Source: Porphyromonas uenonis DSM 23387 = JCM 13868
GTDB lineage: Bacteria > Bacteroidota > Bacteroidia > Bacteroidales > Porphyromonadaceae
DNA length: 64,000 bases
Direction: 5' to 3'
Assembly (NCBI RefSeq): GCF_000482365.1
Contig: NZ_KI535310.1
Coordinates: forward strand, 55,127 to 119,126
The notes under the pieces were generated by a model. That model saw nothing but the letters and a program-made list of their open reading frames with translations. It did not search any database and was not told the origin of the DNA. The position numbers were made by a program, and so were the translations under genes. This document shows, piece by piece, positions 51,920 to 60,831 of this stretch (the first letter of the stretch is position 1; every line of letters begins with the position of its first letter).

Positions 51920-52651
51920 TCAACGATTATTTCTTAGTACTCTTGTCGTCTTCATAGTGGCGTCGTACTCTTTCCATACCCCCGAACGTTCTCCATCGGC
52001 ATACTGTCCCTCTACAACCAAAATCGGATTTCCGTTGCGCAAAACTTCTTCTTTGTACGCCCCATGTAGCACGCCCATGCGATAAGTTCGTGTGACTTTG
52101 CTTTCAACGCCATCTCCCTGTTTCGTGAGTTTCCACTCGACCCCGTCTTTCTTCCCATTCACCCAACGGGTCTCAAGTATTTGAGCACCGTTTTGGCTGT
52201 CATACCGCTTCTCAAAGCCGTTTTCCACACCTTCCTGGTATTCTTTCTCCAAATCCAAACGACCGTCTTTGAAATAGGTTTTTACACAGCCATCGATTTT
52301 GCCCTTCTTCATAGGGGTAATCTTGCTGACAGTTTTGCCGTCTTGGTAGTACTCCGTGAACACCCCATTTCTTTTCCCCTGGTCATACGCTCCCGTTTCT
52401 CTCAGTACACCATCCCGATAGCGGTGGTACTTGCCATCCATCAGTCCGTTAGAAAAGGAAATAGTCTCTTCGTCAAGCTCCCGCTTGATACGCCACTCTC
52501 CCTGCAAGGGTTTTCGGCTGTCCTTTTCGAAATAAACTGTCGTATTGTTTTCGCCCGATAGGGGTAAGAGTTCATCGCTTAGAATCACCTTTTGAGCCGA
52601 TACCGAAAGGCTCAGCAACAGCGAGAAGAAAAAGAGAATATATCGATTCAT
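51920..52651 (-). CDS. Exported MORN-repeat protein, YwqK-like
   Basis: 243 residues with a signal peptide (MNRYILFFFSLLLSLSVSA). The body consists of MORN_2 repeats of the GxYxxGxxxGxFxxYYxDG type, seen at NGLMDGKYHRYRDG, GAYDQGKRNGVFTEYYQDG, KMKGKIDG-like and EYQEGVENGFEKRY. Databases often name such proteins YwqK-family antitoxins after the B. subtilis immunity protein, but a signal peptide argues for a periplasmic or surface role here. First gene of the four-gene set. Confidence 0.75.
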   Translation of the reverse strand: MNRYILFFFSLLLSLSVSAQKVILSDELLPLSGENNTTVYFEKDSRKPLQGEWRIKRELDEETISFSNGLMDGKYHRYRDGVLRETGAYDQGKRNGVFTEYYQDGKTVSKITPMKKGKIDGCVKTYFKDGRLDLEKEYQEGVENGFEKRYDSQNGAQILETRWVNGKKDGVEWKLTKQGDGVESKVTRTYRMGVLHGAYKEEVLRNGNPILVVEGQYADGERSGVWKEYDATMKTTRVLRNNR

Positions 52652-52835
52652 ATTATAATAGAATGCCCAATTATTTAATTGGTTACTTTTGCTTCATTGC
52701 CTGTTTAATAAACGTGAAACTATCTGCTTCGCTTCCTTTGTCCTTTGTTGCTTTAAGTTTCTCTGCTCTCGAGCATATAAGAAAATATCCTGCCTCTTTT
52801 ATCAAGAGGCAAGAGCATACACAGATACTCAATGG

Positions 52836-52843
52836 CAAAGATA
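52836..52843 (-). promoter_or_regulatory. Candidate -7 element for the MORN-LemA-DUF3137-DUF1266 operon
   Basis: TATCTTTG on the minus strand, about 185 nt before the first ATG. The intervening 52652-52904 stretch shows no other gene. Confidence 0.5.
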
Positions 52844-52904
52844 GAGTTTTTTTTGCGATACTCTGACCAAAACAATGGATAAAAACAAAGGAAGACCTAC
52901 ATCA

Positions 52905-53207
52905 TTACCGATGAAGGTTTCTGTTGACATAGTTCTCACTCAGTATTCTGTTTATGTCTGAGAGCCGATAGAGGATTTTCCCTGCGATTTGGGTGTAAGG
53001 GATAATGCCCTTATCCCGATAGTCTTGCAGGGTACGAGGGGAAAGGAACAGTCTCTCGCAAACCTCCCGTCCTGTGAGATAGATTTCACCTTCAAAAAGA
53101 GGACGATGAGTTTGAGCCATGCTTCTCACTCGATTCGTCAAACCTTTAATGCCAGAGATGAGTTGCTTCATCTCTGGTGTTTCTTTATTGATAGTTTCGT
53201 ACTCCAT
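52905..53207 (-). CDS. Excisionase-like helix-turn-helix protein
   Basis: 100 residues. A coiled N-terminal part (MKQLISGIKGLTNRVRSM) is followed by an HTH_17-type winged helix: YLTGREVCERLFLSPRTLQDYRDKGIIPYTQIAGKI, then LYRLSDINRIL. Genes of this type lie in pairs in Bacteroidales conjugative transposons, next to integrases. It follows a truncated sister gene by 6 bp. Confidence 0.82.
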   Translation of the reverse strand: MEYETINKETPEMKQLISGIKGLTNRVRSMAQTHRPLFEGEIYLTGREVCERLFLSPRTLQDYRDKGIIPYTQIAGKILYRLSDINRILSENYVNRNLHR

Positions 53208-53213
53208 AGTCGT

Positions 53214-53369
53214 TAACCTTTACGAGTATTAGAGTTAGCGAGGAGAGCTTCCACATCCTCACGCTTGTAATAGCATTTATGTCCGATTTGGATAAAGGGC
53301 AGCACAGACGAGTCCCGATAGTGCTGCAATGTTCGCTTAGTGATGTTCAGTATTCGGCATACATCCCCA
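53214..53369 (-). pseudogene. 5'-truncated helix-turn-helix gene
   Basis: Translating the minus strand from about 53369 gives NGDVCRILNITKRTLQHYRD, then SSVLPFIQIGHKCYYKREDVEALLA and a stop at 53214. This is the C-terminal half of a second excisionase-like HTH protein, sister to the next gene. No start codon is found; the frame runs into GAAGACTGTTGCAA and then into the gpx promoter, so the 5' part was lost at an island junction near 53370. Confidence 0.75.
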
Positions 53370-53402
53370 TTGAAGACTGTTGCAATTCTCTCGGCTAAAG
53401 TG

Positions 53403-53410
53403 TATCTTTG
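53403..53410 (+). promoter_or_regulatory. -7 element for gpx
   Basis: TATCTTTG, 29 bp before ATG 53439. Confidence 0.7.
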
Positions 53411-53438
53411 TCATAGTGTAAACAGAACTCTAAATACT

Positions 53439-53924
53439 ATGGCAACGATATACGACTTCACCGTCCTGACCTCTCAAGGCGAGCCGCTAGACTTAGCGAG
53501 CCTACGCGGCAAAGTGCTCCTCATCGTCAATACCGCTAGCAAGTGTGGCTACACGCCTCAACTGGCTGGGCTCGAGGAGCTGTACAAGCAGTACCACGAC
53601 CAGGGGCTCGTCCTACTGGGCTTCCCCTGCAATCAGTTTGGCGGGCAAGACCCCGGCACCGACGAGGAGATACGCAACTTCTGTCAGGTCAACTACGGCG
53701 TCACCTTCCCGATCATGCAAAAGGTAGAGGTCAACGGTCCCCACGCTCACCCGCTCTTCAAGCTCCTCAAGGAGGAGACGAGCCAAGACTCAGACCTGCC
53801 AGTCAAGCCGATACAGTGGAACTTCAACAAGTTTCTCATCTCCCGTGACGGCACCGAGATAACCCGCTACGGATCGGCTAAGCTCCCGAAGAACTTAGCC
53901 AAGGATATTGAAGCTCTCCTCTAA
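53439..53924 (+). CDS. Glutathione peroxidase-like thiol peroxidase
   Basis: Reduces peroxides, in bacteria usually with thioredoxin. It has 161 residues. The peroxidatic Cys is in NTASKCGYTPQ (about residue 36), with GFPCNQFGGQDPGT (Gln and possible resolving Cys) and IQWNFNKFLISRDG (Trp-Asn) completing the tetrad. A longer frame from 53340 starts inside the truncated HTH region and was rejected. Marks return to core genome. Confidence 0.93.
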   Translation: MATIYDFTVLTSQGEPLDLASLRGKVLLIVNTASKCGYTPQLAGLEELYKQYHDQGLVLLGFPCNQFGGQDPGTDEEIRNFCQVNYGVTFPIMQKVEVNGPHAHPLFKLLKEETSQDSDLPVKPIQWNFNKFLISRDGTEITRYGSAKLPKNLAKDIEALL

Positions 53925-53939
53925 TCCACAACTAAAGCT

Positions 53940-54395
53940 ATGTTCGACTCTCCCATCTACTTCTGGCTCATCGCTGGGCTACTCCTTCTCTTCATTGAGT
54001 TGCTTACGCCCGGCTTCGTCGTAGCCTGCTTTGGCATAGGAGCTTTGCTGGCGATCCTGCCCGCAGCCCTCGGCGCCTCGATCACTTGGCAGGTGATTAC
54101 CTTTTGCATTGGGTCGATCCTCGCCCTTTTGCTCCTGCGTCCTATGGTTCGCCGCCTCAGTCGCAACAAAGAGACCGCTCGCACAGGCGTTGAGGCGCTC
54201 TACGGGCGCACGGCTCGTGTCACTGAGTGCATAGACGCTAGTCGAGAGACGGGTCGCATCGCTGTGGACGGGGACAACTGGCGCGCCCGCACGGTCGCTC
54301 CCGACATGGTCATCCCACGTGGCGAGATGGTCCGCATCGTCAGCAATGACAGCATCGTCATGATCGTCGAACCGATCACACCAACAACCGAATAA
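53940..54395 (+). CDS. NfeD-like membrane protein
   Basis: 151 residues: two or three transmembrane segments (about 5-22, 28-45 and 48-66) and a C-terminal OB-fold domain (LYGRTARVTECIDASRETGRIAVDG, then VIPRGEMVRIVS). Short NfeD proteins pair with SPFH proteins; the SPFH gene follows 20 bp later. Suggested roles concern membrane microdomains and protein quality control. Confidence 0.87.
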   Translation: MFDSPIYFWLIAGLLLLFIELLTPGFVVACFGIGALLAILPAALGASITWQVITFCIGSILALLLLRPMVRRLSRNKETARTGVEALYGRTARVTECIDASRETGRIAVDGDNWRARTVAPDMVIPRGEMVRIVSNDSIVMIVEPITPTTE

Positions 54396-54415
54396 CAACC
54401 CCAAACACTACAAAT

Positions 54416-55432
54416 ATGGAAGCATCCCTCATCGTACTGGGCGTACTCGTCCTGCTCGTCATCTACATCATTGCCAAGGGTCTGGTCATCGTCCAGCAGT
54501 CTGAGACGATGATCGTGGAGCGTCTCGGGCGCTATCTCAAGACCCTCCCCTCGGGTATCAACCTGATCATTCCTTTCATTGATAAGCCACGCCCTATGGT
54601 TTGGCGTATCACAGCTTCATCCAGCAAGGGGGGCACGCTCGTACGCTTTATCAATACTGACCGCATCGACCTGCGAGAGAATGTCTACGACTTCGCCCGT
54701 CAGAGCGTCATCACCCGTGACAACGTTGTCACTGAGATCAATGCGGTTCTTTACTTCCAAATCGTCGAGCCACTCAAAGCGGTCTACGAGATCTCTAACC
54801 TCCCCGTAGCTATCGAGATGCTCACGCAGACCTCGCTGCGTAACGTGATTGGTGAGATGGATCTCGACGAGACGCTCACCAGCCGTGACACGATCAATAG
54901 CAAGCTGCGCGACATCCTAGACGAGGCGACGAATAAGTGGGGTGTCAAGGTAAACCGCGTGGAGCTGCAAGACATCAACCCACCTCGAGACATACGCGAT
55001 GCGATGGAAAAGCAGATGCGTGCCGAGCGTGATAAGCGTGCTCAGGTACTCACCGCTGAGGGTCAGAAGGAAGCTATGATCCGTGAGTCTGAGGGTCGTA
55101 TGACTGAGTCGGTCAACCATGCCGAGGGTGAGAAGAAAGCGCAGATCCTCGCTGCCGAGGCTGACGCTCGTGCTACCATCCTTCGTGCAGAGGCTGAGGC
55201 AGAGGCTATCGAGCGCATCACCTCCGCAGTCGCCAGCACGGGCAGCAATCCTACTCAGTACCTTATAGCGATGCGCTATCTAGACACGCTCGAGAAGATT
55301 GGCCGCAACAGCTCCGACAAGACGCTCTTCCTCCCCTACGAGGCGACAGGCATCCTCTCCGCCCTCGGTGGCATCAAGGAAGTCTCCGCCAGCGAGGTGG
55401 GCAACCTCCTCACCAAGGTCGGCAAGCACTAG
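54416..55432 (+). CDS. SPFH/Band 7 stomatin-like protein (QmcA type)
   Basis: 338 residues. An N-terminal helix (about 3-23) is followed by the SPFH domain VIVQQSETMIVERLGRYLKTL, DRIDLRENVYDF and LRNVIGEMDLDETLTSRD. The Ala/Glu-rich coiled coil AEGEKKAQILAAEADARATILRAEAEA drives oligomerisation. It forms large ring-like assemblies in the membrane in homologues. The NfeD gene precedes it, as is common. Confidence 0.92.
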   Translation: MEASLIVLGVLVLLVIYIIAKGLVIVQQSETMIVERLGRYLKTLPSGINLIIPFIDKPRPMVWRITASSSKGGTLVRFINTDRIDLRENVYDFARQSVITRDNVVTEINAVLYFQIVEPLKAVYEISNLPVAIEMLTQTSLRNVIGEMDLDETLTSRDTINSKLRDILDEATNKWGVKVNRVELQDINPPRDIRDAMEKQMRAERDKRAQVLTAEGQKEAMIRESEGRMTESVNHAEGEKKAQILAAEADARATILRAEAEAEAIERITSAVASTGSNPTQYLIAMRYLDTLEKIGRNSSDKTLFLPYEATGILSALGGIKEVSASEVGNLLTKVGKH

Positions 55433-55527
55433 CCCCGCCTTGGTAGCGTATGCCATAGATGCCTAGCAAACTCACACGAAGCGTATGAGCAAGGTCTCAA
55501 TACGATTCATCTAAAGACTAAACTCAA

Positions 55528-55580
55528 GAGCGAGGAGCGTGAACTGGTTAGTGCCACTAACCAGTTGAAACTCCTCGCTC
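55528..55580 (+). terminator. Long hairpin after the SPFH gene
   Basis: GAGCGAGGAG/CTCCTCGCTC outer stem and AACTGGTTAGTG-CC-ACTAACCAGTT inner stem with small internal bulges. No T-run follows, so a terminator function is likely but not certain. Confidence 0.6.
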
Positions 55581-55585
55581 CCGAT

Positions 55586-55705
55586 GGGGCAGATGCCACA
55601 AGCTTGAGAGGTCTACTACACGCTGCGCTTACGGATAAGGTAAACGATAGAGCGACTTTTATGAAGGGGATCGACTACTCGTATTATTATGAGCAAGAAG
55701 ACTGA
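55586..55705 (+). other. Possible coding remnant after the SPFH gene
   Basis: An open frame in the SPFH phase continues from its stop to a TGA at 55703. Its distal part reads like protein (SLRGLLHAALTDKVNDRATF, then MKGIDYSYYYEQED) but has no ATG until 55661. It may be a gene relic, a tiny ORF or chance; the hairpin lies in its middle. The rest of 55433-55936 holds the hairpin and a MITE-like repeat. Confidence 0.2.
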
Positions 55706-55758
55706 GCCCCCCAAGATAAAGATTGACATTAAGGATTGCAACAGAAACGGACGCACAG

Positions 55759-55875
55759 ACGTGTAACCCTTTGTAGGGACGCACGGCTCGTGCGTCCGTC
55801 CCCGTTAAAGCCTTGATGCTGTAACCTTTGACACAACGGACGCACGACCGTGCGTCCCTACATATCGCTACTCGT
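55759..55875. repeat. MITE-like repeat directly before the cas operon
   Basis: A 117-bp copy beginning ACGTGTAACCCTTTGTAGGG and ending CCCTACATATCGCTACTCGT, with palindromic GGACGCACGGCTCGTGCGTCC and the GTCCCCGTTAAAGC core. On the plus strand it reads CTGTAACCTTTGACAC toward cas3, close to a -7 element but with one extra base. No other promoter-like site is seen before cas3. Confidence 0.85.
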
Positions 55876-55936
55876 AAGATTAGCAAAGGCTAGGACTACA
55901 AACCATTTGATCATACAAGTAAAGAACACCCACACT

Positions 55937-58255
55937 ATGAGCAACACAGAGCAGATAGCCCACGTAAGGGCTCTAGAGGATGGCTCCTACGAGACGCAAC
56001 CTCTACTAGATCATCTACACGGAGTGGCGGAGCTGGCGCAGAGCTACGCTGAGCACATCACCGATTACCCAGAGCTTGGCGAGATTGGTTACCTGCTGGG
56101 TCTCCTGCACGACTTGGGTAAGTACCAGGAGGGCTTCCAGCAATACATACGTCAGCAGTCCGGTTTAGACCCAACACTCAACGGGTGGCGCACCCCGCAC
56201 AGCCCCGCAGGAGCACGTTACGCCTACGACTTAAAGCAGGTGGGCGGTAATCAGCAGCTTCTCAAGATCCTCTCGCTCTGCATCGGGGCTCACCACCGAG
56301 GGCTCTACGATGACTCCGAGTGGCGAGGACAAGTTGTCAGTTCTAGTGATACCAAGAGAGCAGTAGCGAACTTGGTCAAGGGACTCCAACCTGAGGCGAG
56401 CCAGCTTGAAGAGCTTCTTCACAAAGCCTCTCTGGACAAGGCTGCTGCGGTGTGGAACGAGCAATACCAAGAAGACTACCAGCTGCTGATCCGTATGCTT
56501 TTCTCCTGTTTGGTAGACGCTGACTTCCTCGACACGGAGCGGTTTATGTCTCCCGACAAGAGCCTTGTTCGTCAGAGTGCTAAAGCTTCGCTAGAGCAGA
56601 TGCGCGCTCAGCTAGAGGAGTATGTGTCGCACTTCAACCGTGAGGGGCGGATCAATGAGGCGCGAGCAGCCTTCCTCGACCAATGTCGCAACCATGGGCG
56701 CACGGCTAAGCGAAGGATCTACTCGCTCACGCTTCCTACAGGTGCAGGCAAGACGGTCTCCTCGATGATGTGGGCTCTGGAGCATGCCATAGCGCAGGGG
56801 TGTGAGCGCATCATCTATGTCATCCCCTACACTTCGATCATCACCCAGACAGCGGAAACCTTTAGGGACATCTTTGGGGCGGATCAAGTGCTAGAGCATC
56901 ACTCTGATGTAGATGCCAAGGAGCGAGCTGACGAAGCTCTGGAGTACACCAAGCTCATGACGGAAAACTGGGATGTGCCGCTCGTGGTGACGACCAACGT
57001 GCAGTTCTTCGAGTCGCTCTACGCTCATCGTGTGAGTCGCTGTCGCAAGCTACACAACATTTGCAATTCGGTCGTTGTCTTTGACGAGGTGCAGATGTTT
57101 CCCCCTCGGCTGCTCAACCCAATCCTGCGTGTGGTGGAGAGTCTGCACTACGCCTTCCGTGTGGAGCCTCTCTTCTGTACCGCTACGCTACCAGTCTTTG
57201 ACAAAGACATCCTATCAGACAGCAAGCGGATCGGCCATGAGTTCTTCTTCCTTGAGGAGCCCATTCAGGAGGTCGTACCTTATGATGCTGAGCGCTTTGC
57301 GCCCTTTGACAAGGTTCGCTACCATTGGGACCCGCTTCGGCTCTCTACGGAGGAGCTGGCCGAGCGGTTGGGCGAGCACGAGAGCTTCCTCTGTATCGTG
57401 AGCAGTCGTGACGATGCGGCTCGTCTCTATGCGGCTCTGCAAGCTCAAGACAAGTCAGGCGAGGGGCTGATACATCTCTCACGAAGGATGTGCTCGGCGC
57501 ACATTCAGAAGCGCATAGAGGAGATACGCCGTCGCCTGAAGGCTGGCGAGCCAGTGCGTGTCGTCAGTACACCGTTGGTCGAGGCTGGTGTAGACCTAGA
57601 CTTCCCCGTGGTCTACCGAGCGATGGCGGGTTTAGACTCAGTCATGCAGGCCGCTGGGCGGTGCAATCGTGAGGGGCGTATGGCAGAGCCTGGCGAGGTC
57701 TACATTTTTCTCCTTGCTGATGGGACGGACATCCCAGGTGAGATGAGCTGGGCGCAAGGTGCCCTGGAGGATCTGCTTGATCGGCTGTCTGAGCAGGGAG
57801 CTCCACAGAGAGGCGAGATCGAGCGCTACTACCAGGCATTCTATAATGATGTCGACTGCTTCGACAACAAGAAGACCAAGGAGAAAGATAAAAGGGTCTC
57901 CAGACTGCTTTGGGATGTGGATGATAAGCGATGTGAGGGGCTACGCTTCGAGTATGAGACAGCGAGCCAGAACTTCAGATACATCGAGAATCAGGATACC
58001 CCGATCGTTATACCCTATGGCGATGCGGGGAGAGCGATCATCAAGAAGCTCCAAAACAACCTTCCGCTGACACGACAGGAGTACCGACAAATGAATCGTC
58101 TTACCGTTGGTCTAAAACGAAAAGATTGTTTAACTTTGAGGGGAAGCATCTCAGCGAGTGAGAACGGCATCGCTTATCTAACCGATGATAAGCTCTACAG
58201 CACGGAGACTGGGATACAGATAATCGATCAGACATCAACATTCATGACAGCATAA
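55937..58255 (+). CDS. cas3: CRISPR-associated nuclease-helicase Cas3 (type I-C)
   Basis: Degrades DNA selected by Cascade. It has 772 residues from ATG 55937; a longer frame from 55850 enters the repeat. The N-terminal HD nuclease has PLLDHLHGVAEL, GLLHDLGKYQEGF and IGAHHRGL. The helicase has Walker A LPTGAGKT (about residue 270), YVIPYTSIITQ, the VFDEVQMFP box II, FCTATLP and VVSTPLVEAGVDLDFP with QAAGRCNREG (motif VI). All motifs look intact. The next gene starts 4 bp after it. Confidence 0.95.
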   Translation: MSNTEQIAHVRALEDGSYETQPLLDHLHGVAELAQSYAEHITDYPELGEIGYLLGLLHDLGKYQEGFQQYIRQQSGLDPTLNGWRTPHSPAGARYAYDLKQVGGNQQLLKILSLCIGAHHRGLYDDSEWRGQVVSSSDTKRAVANLVKGLQPEASQLEELLHKASLDKAAAVWNEQYQEDYQLLIRMLFSCLVDADFLDTERFMSPDKSLVRQSAKASLEQMRAQLEEYVSHFNREGRINEARAAFLDQCRNHGRTAKRRIYSLTLPTGAGKTVSSMMWALEHAIAQGCERIIYVIPYTSIITQTAETFRDIFGADQVLEHHSDVDAKERADEALEYTKLMTENWDVPLVVTTNVQFFESLYAHRVSRCRKLHNICNSVVVFDEVQMFPPRLLNPILRVVESLHYAFRVEPLFCTATLPVFDKDILSDSKRIGHEFFFLEEPIQEVVPYDAERFAPFDKVRYHWDPLRLSTEELAERLGEHESFLCIVSSRDDAARLYAALQAQDKSGEGLIHLSRRMCSAHIQKRIEEIRRRLKAGEPVRVVSTPLVEAGVDLDFPVVYRAMAGLDSVMQAAGRCNREGRMAEPGEVYIFLLADGTDIPGEMSWAQGALEDLLDRLSEQGAPQRGEIERYYQAFYNDVDCFDNKKTKEKDKRVSRLLWDVDDKRCEGLRFEYETASQNFRYIENQDTPIVIPYGDAGRAIIKKLQNNLPLTRQEYRQMNRLTVGLKRKDCLTLRGSISASENGIAYLTDDKLYSTETGIQIIDQTSTFMTA

Positions 58256-58259
58256 ACAT

Positions 58260-58976
58260 ATGGAAGAGTATATAGATAAGGAGTACTGCCTGCGTGTGCG
58301 TGGTCCTTTCGCTTGCTTTACACGCCCCGAGATGAAGGTGGAGCGTGTCAGCTATGATGTGATCACGCCCAGTGCAGCGCGCGCCATCTTTCAGGCGATC
58401 TACTGGAAGCCCGCCATACGTTGGGAGATCACTAAGATAGAGGTGCTAGCTCCGATCAAGCGGTTTACCATCAAGCGAAACGAGGTGGCCTCTATCATGA
58501 GCAAAGGAAGTACAGGCATCAACGTTTCAGAGGATCGCAGACAGCGTGCCTCCTACATCTTGCGTGACGTAGACTATCGGATCTATGCTAAGATGGTCTA
58601 CATCCCCGTCAGAAACCGCTCAGCTAGTTGTCAGAAGCACTACAACGAGGAGTACAACGAAGCCGAGCGTAAAGCGGAGAACCCAAGAAAGTACCAAGAG
58701 ATATTCGAGCGCAGAGCCAAGGCTGGGCAGTGCTTCATGATGCCTTACCTAGGGTGTCGTGAGTTCACTTGCGCCTTTGAGTATGTGGACCTAGAGCATG
58801 GGGAAACATCCCTAGAGCCCAAGCCTATCCCTGAGAGTCGCGACCTGAGCATCATGCTCTACGACATGGACTTCGAGCGGGATAGGAAGAATCCCCCAGC
58901 CATGTTTTATCATCCGCAAATGACCGAGGGTGTCATCACCGTCCCCCCGATGGATAGTAATGAGATACTGAGATGA
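58260..58976 (+). CDS. cas5c: Cas5 of type I-C (Cas5d, crRNA-processing endonuclease)
   Basis: In type I-C, Cas5 replaces Cas6: it cuts the pre-crRNA at the repeat hairpin and caps the crRNA 5' end in Cascade. It has 238 residues. The opening YCLRVRGPFACFTRPEMKVERVSYDVITPSAARAIFQAIYW is the I-C/Dvulg form, and LRDVDYRIYAKM and the C-terminal CREFTCAFEYV segment fit. The stop overlaps the cas8c start (ATGA). Confidence 0.93.
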   Translation: MEEYIDKEYCLRVRGPFACFTRPEMKVERVSYDVITPSAARAIFQAIYWKPAIRWEITKIEVLAPIKRFTIKRNEVASIMSKGSTGINVSEDRRQRASYILRDVDYRIYAKMVYIPVRNRSASCQKHYNEEYNEAERKAENPRKYQEIFERRAKAGQCFMMPYLGCREFTCAFEYVDLEHGETSLEPKPIPESRDLSIMLYDMDFERDRKNPPAMFYHPQMTEGVITVPPMDSNEILR

Positions 58977-60820
58977 TCCTACAAGCACTATACAACTACT
59001 ACGAAGCGATGCGCAAGGCACATCGCATTGCTACCCCTGGACTAGAGGTCAAGCCCATTCGCTGGGTCATCGTCATTCGCGAAGATGGCACCTTCGTCAG
59101 ACTAAAAGACCTCAAAGATCCAAGTGACAAGAAGAGCAAGGGGCAGGACTATCTAGTTCCAGCTGGACTAAAGCGTAGCGGCAAGTGTCCACCCGCACAA
59201 CCCTTTTGGGACAATCGCAAGTATATCCTAGGGTATGAAGAGAGTGCCGAGGGGGTGTCACCCAGCACGGACCGTCTAGAGGAATTCAAGCGGGTTATGT
59301 CAGAGATCGCTGAGCACTATCCAGACAATGCCAGCTTTAAAGCGGTCTGTCGCTTCTACGACCACTACCTCGGAGCCGAGACGCCTCTCCCCGAAGAGGC
59401 TCAGACCGAGCGCATCTTAGCATCAGACTGGATGACCTTCCAGCTACAAGGTGACACAGAGCTTCTAGCCACACAAGAGGATGCGTACGACCTTGCCGCT
59501 CAAGCCTACAGTACGGAGGACAATCTTGGGCGATGCCTCATCACGGGAGAGGAAAAGCCCCTAGCAGCCTTTCATGCTCGGATTGTAGCTCCAGGCTCGC
59601 AGGCGGGAGCCACGATAGCCAGCTTCAACGATCCAGCCTACCTTTCCTATGGCAAGAAGCAGGGCGAGAATGCGCCGATATCTAAGTACGCCTCCTTTGC
59701 CCATACCACGGCTCTCAACGACTTGCTCCGCAATGAGCAGACACGCTACACGCTCGGAGACATCAGCTATGTCTTTTGGAATTCGGATCTTGACGATCCT
59801 AGTATCAACGAGACCTTTCGCACCGTAACCTTCGAAGGAGTAAGGAATGACGAAACTCAAGAGCAATCCGACACAGACGATGAGCAGCCTAAGCGAAGAG
59901 GTAAGAGTAAAAAGAAAGCCCCGAGCCCAACTCAGGACACTTACAAAGTACTTGAGCAGTTCAAAGCTATCCGTGGTAACCGTGGTCAAGGAGAGCATTG
60001 GGAAGACGAGCGACAGTTTTACGTCCTCGGACTGACAGCGGGCGGACGCATCACCATCAAGTATTGGCAGCAGGGGACTGTGTCCGAGATCTTCGACAGA
60101 GTCTACCAGCATCTCGTCGATATGAACATCATCAGCTGGACTGGCAACGTGGACGAGGAGAACCCGCCCCTACGCTCACTTTATGGCATCGTTAAGAGTG
60201 TCTCCACACCCTCCAAGTCGAGCACCTTCGCCACGAACCTTGTGCAGAGCATCGTCGAGAGCATCCTCAGTGGCAATCCCTATCCGATGACCCTCCAGCA
60301 GGCCTGCGTCAACCGCATCACGCAGGAGCGCACAGTCTCCGAGCTACGAGCGGCCATTCTCAAGGGCTGCATCAACCGCAAAGCAAGAATATACAAACAT
60401 CTAAAAGAACTAGATATGGCTTTAGACAAGCAAAACGACAACATCGCCTACCTCGCCGGACGCCTCTTTGCCGTCCTCGAGCAGATCCAGCAGGCTTCAC
60501 TAGGCAAAGGGGTCAATGCGACCATACGAGATCGCTTTTACGCTAGCGCCTCCACTCGCCCTAACATGGTGATGGGACGACTCATCGCACTGTCCAACCA
60601 CCACCTGAGCAAGCTACGCAAGGAGAAGCCTGGATTAGCAGTAAACCTCGAGAAGCTCCTCGGAGAGATCTTCGCCTTGATCCCATCTGAGGCGCCCACA
60701 TTCCCCGCGACCTTCTCGCTAGATGAGCAGAGCCTCTTTGCCGTAGGCTACTATCATCAGAAAGTTGATACCTATAGGAAGGAAGAGACAACCAACCCAA
60801 CAGAAGAAACAGAACAATAA
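58973..60820 (+). CDS. cas8c: Cas8c (Csd1), large Cascade subunit
   Basis: Recognises the PAM and helps unwind target DNA in type I-C Cascade. It has 615 residues. The N-terminal region contains [29 protein letters not shown] and [18 protein letters not shown], both typical for Csd1. Residues about 295-325 are acidic/basic low complexity. The C-terminal third includes the Cas11-like region, which in type I-C can also be made as a separate small subunit from an internal start; ATG codons exist there but no single one stands out. Confidence 0.92.
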   Translation: MILQALYNYYEAMRKAHRIATPGLEVKPIRWVIVIREDGTFVRLKDLKDPSDKKSKGQDYLVPAGLKRSGKCPPAQPFWDNRKYILGYEESAEGVSPSTDRLEEFKRVMSEIAEHYPDNASFKAVCRFYDHYLGAETPLPEEAQTERILASDWMTFQLQGDTELLATQEDAYDLAAQAYSTEDNLGRCLITGEEKPLAAFHARIVAPGSQAGATIASFNDPAYLSYGKKQGENAPISKYASFAHTTALNDLLRNEQTRYTLGDISYVFWNSDLDDPSINETFRTVTFEGVRNDETQEQSDTDDEQPKRRGKSKKKAPSPTQDTYKVLEQFKAIRGNRGQGEHWEDERQFYVLGLTAGGRITIKYWQQGTVSEIFDRVYQHLVDMNIISWTGNVDEENPPLRSLYGIVKSVSTPSKSSTFATNLVQSIVESILSGNPYPMTLQQACVNRITQERTVSELRAAILKGCINRKARIYKHLKELDMALDKQNDNIAYLAGRLFAVLEQIQQASLGKGVNATIRDRFYASASTRPNMVMGRLIALSNHHLSKLRKEKPGLAVNLEKLLGEIFALIPSEAPTFPATFSLDEQSLFAVGYYHQKVDTYRKEETTNPTEETEQ

Positions 60821-60831
60821 CCCATATAATC

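Noticed and set aside
51920..52651. Calling the MORN protein a toxin-antitoxin antitoxin
   Set aside because: It has a signal peptide and no toxin gene is adjacent, so only the repeat family is claimed.
55850..55936. Cas3 extension from an upstream GTG
   Set aside because: It begins inside a MITE-like repeat; ATG 55937 gives a normal Cas3 start.
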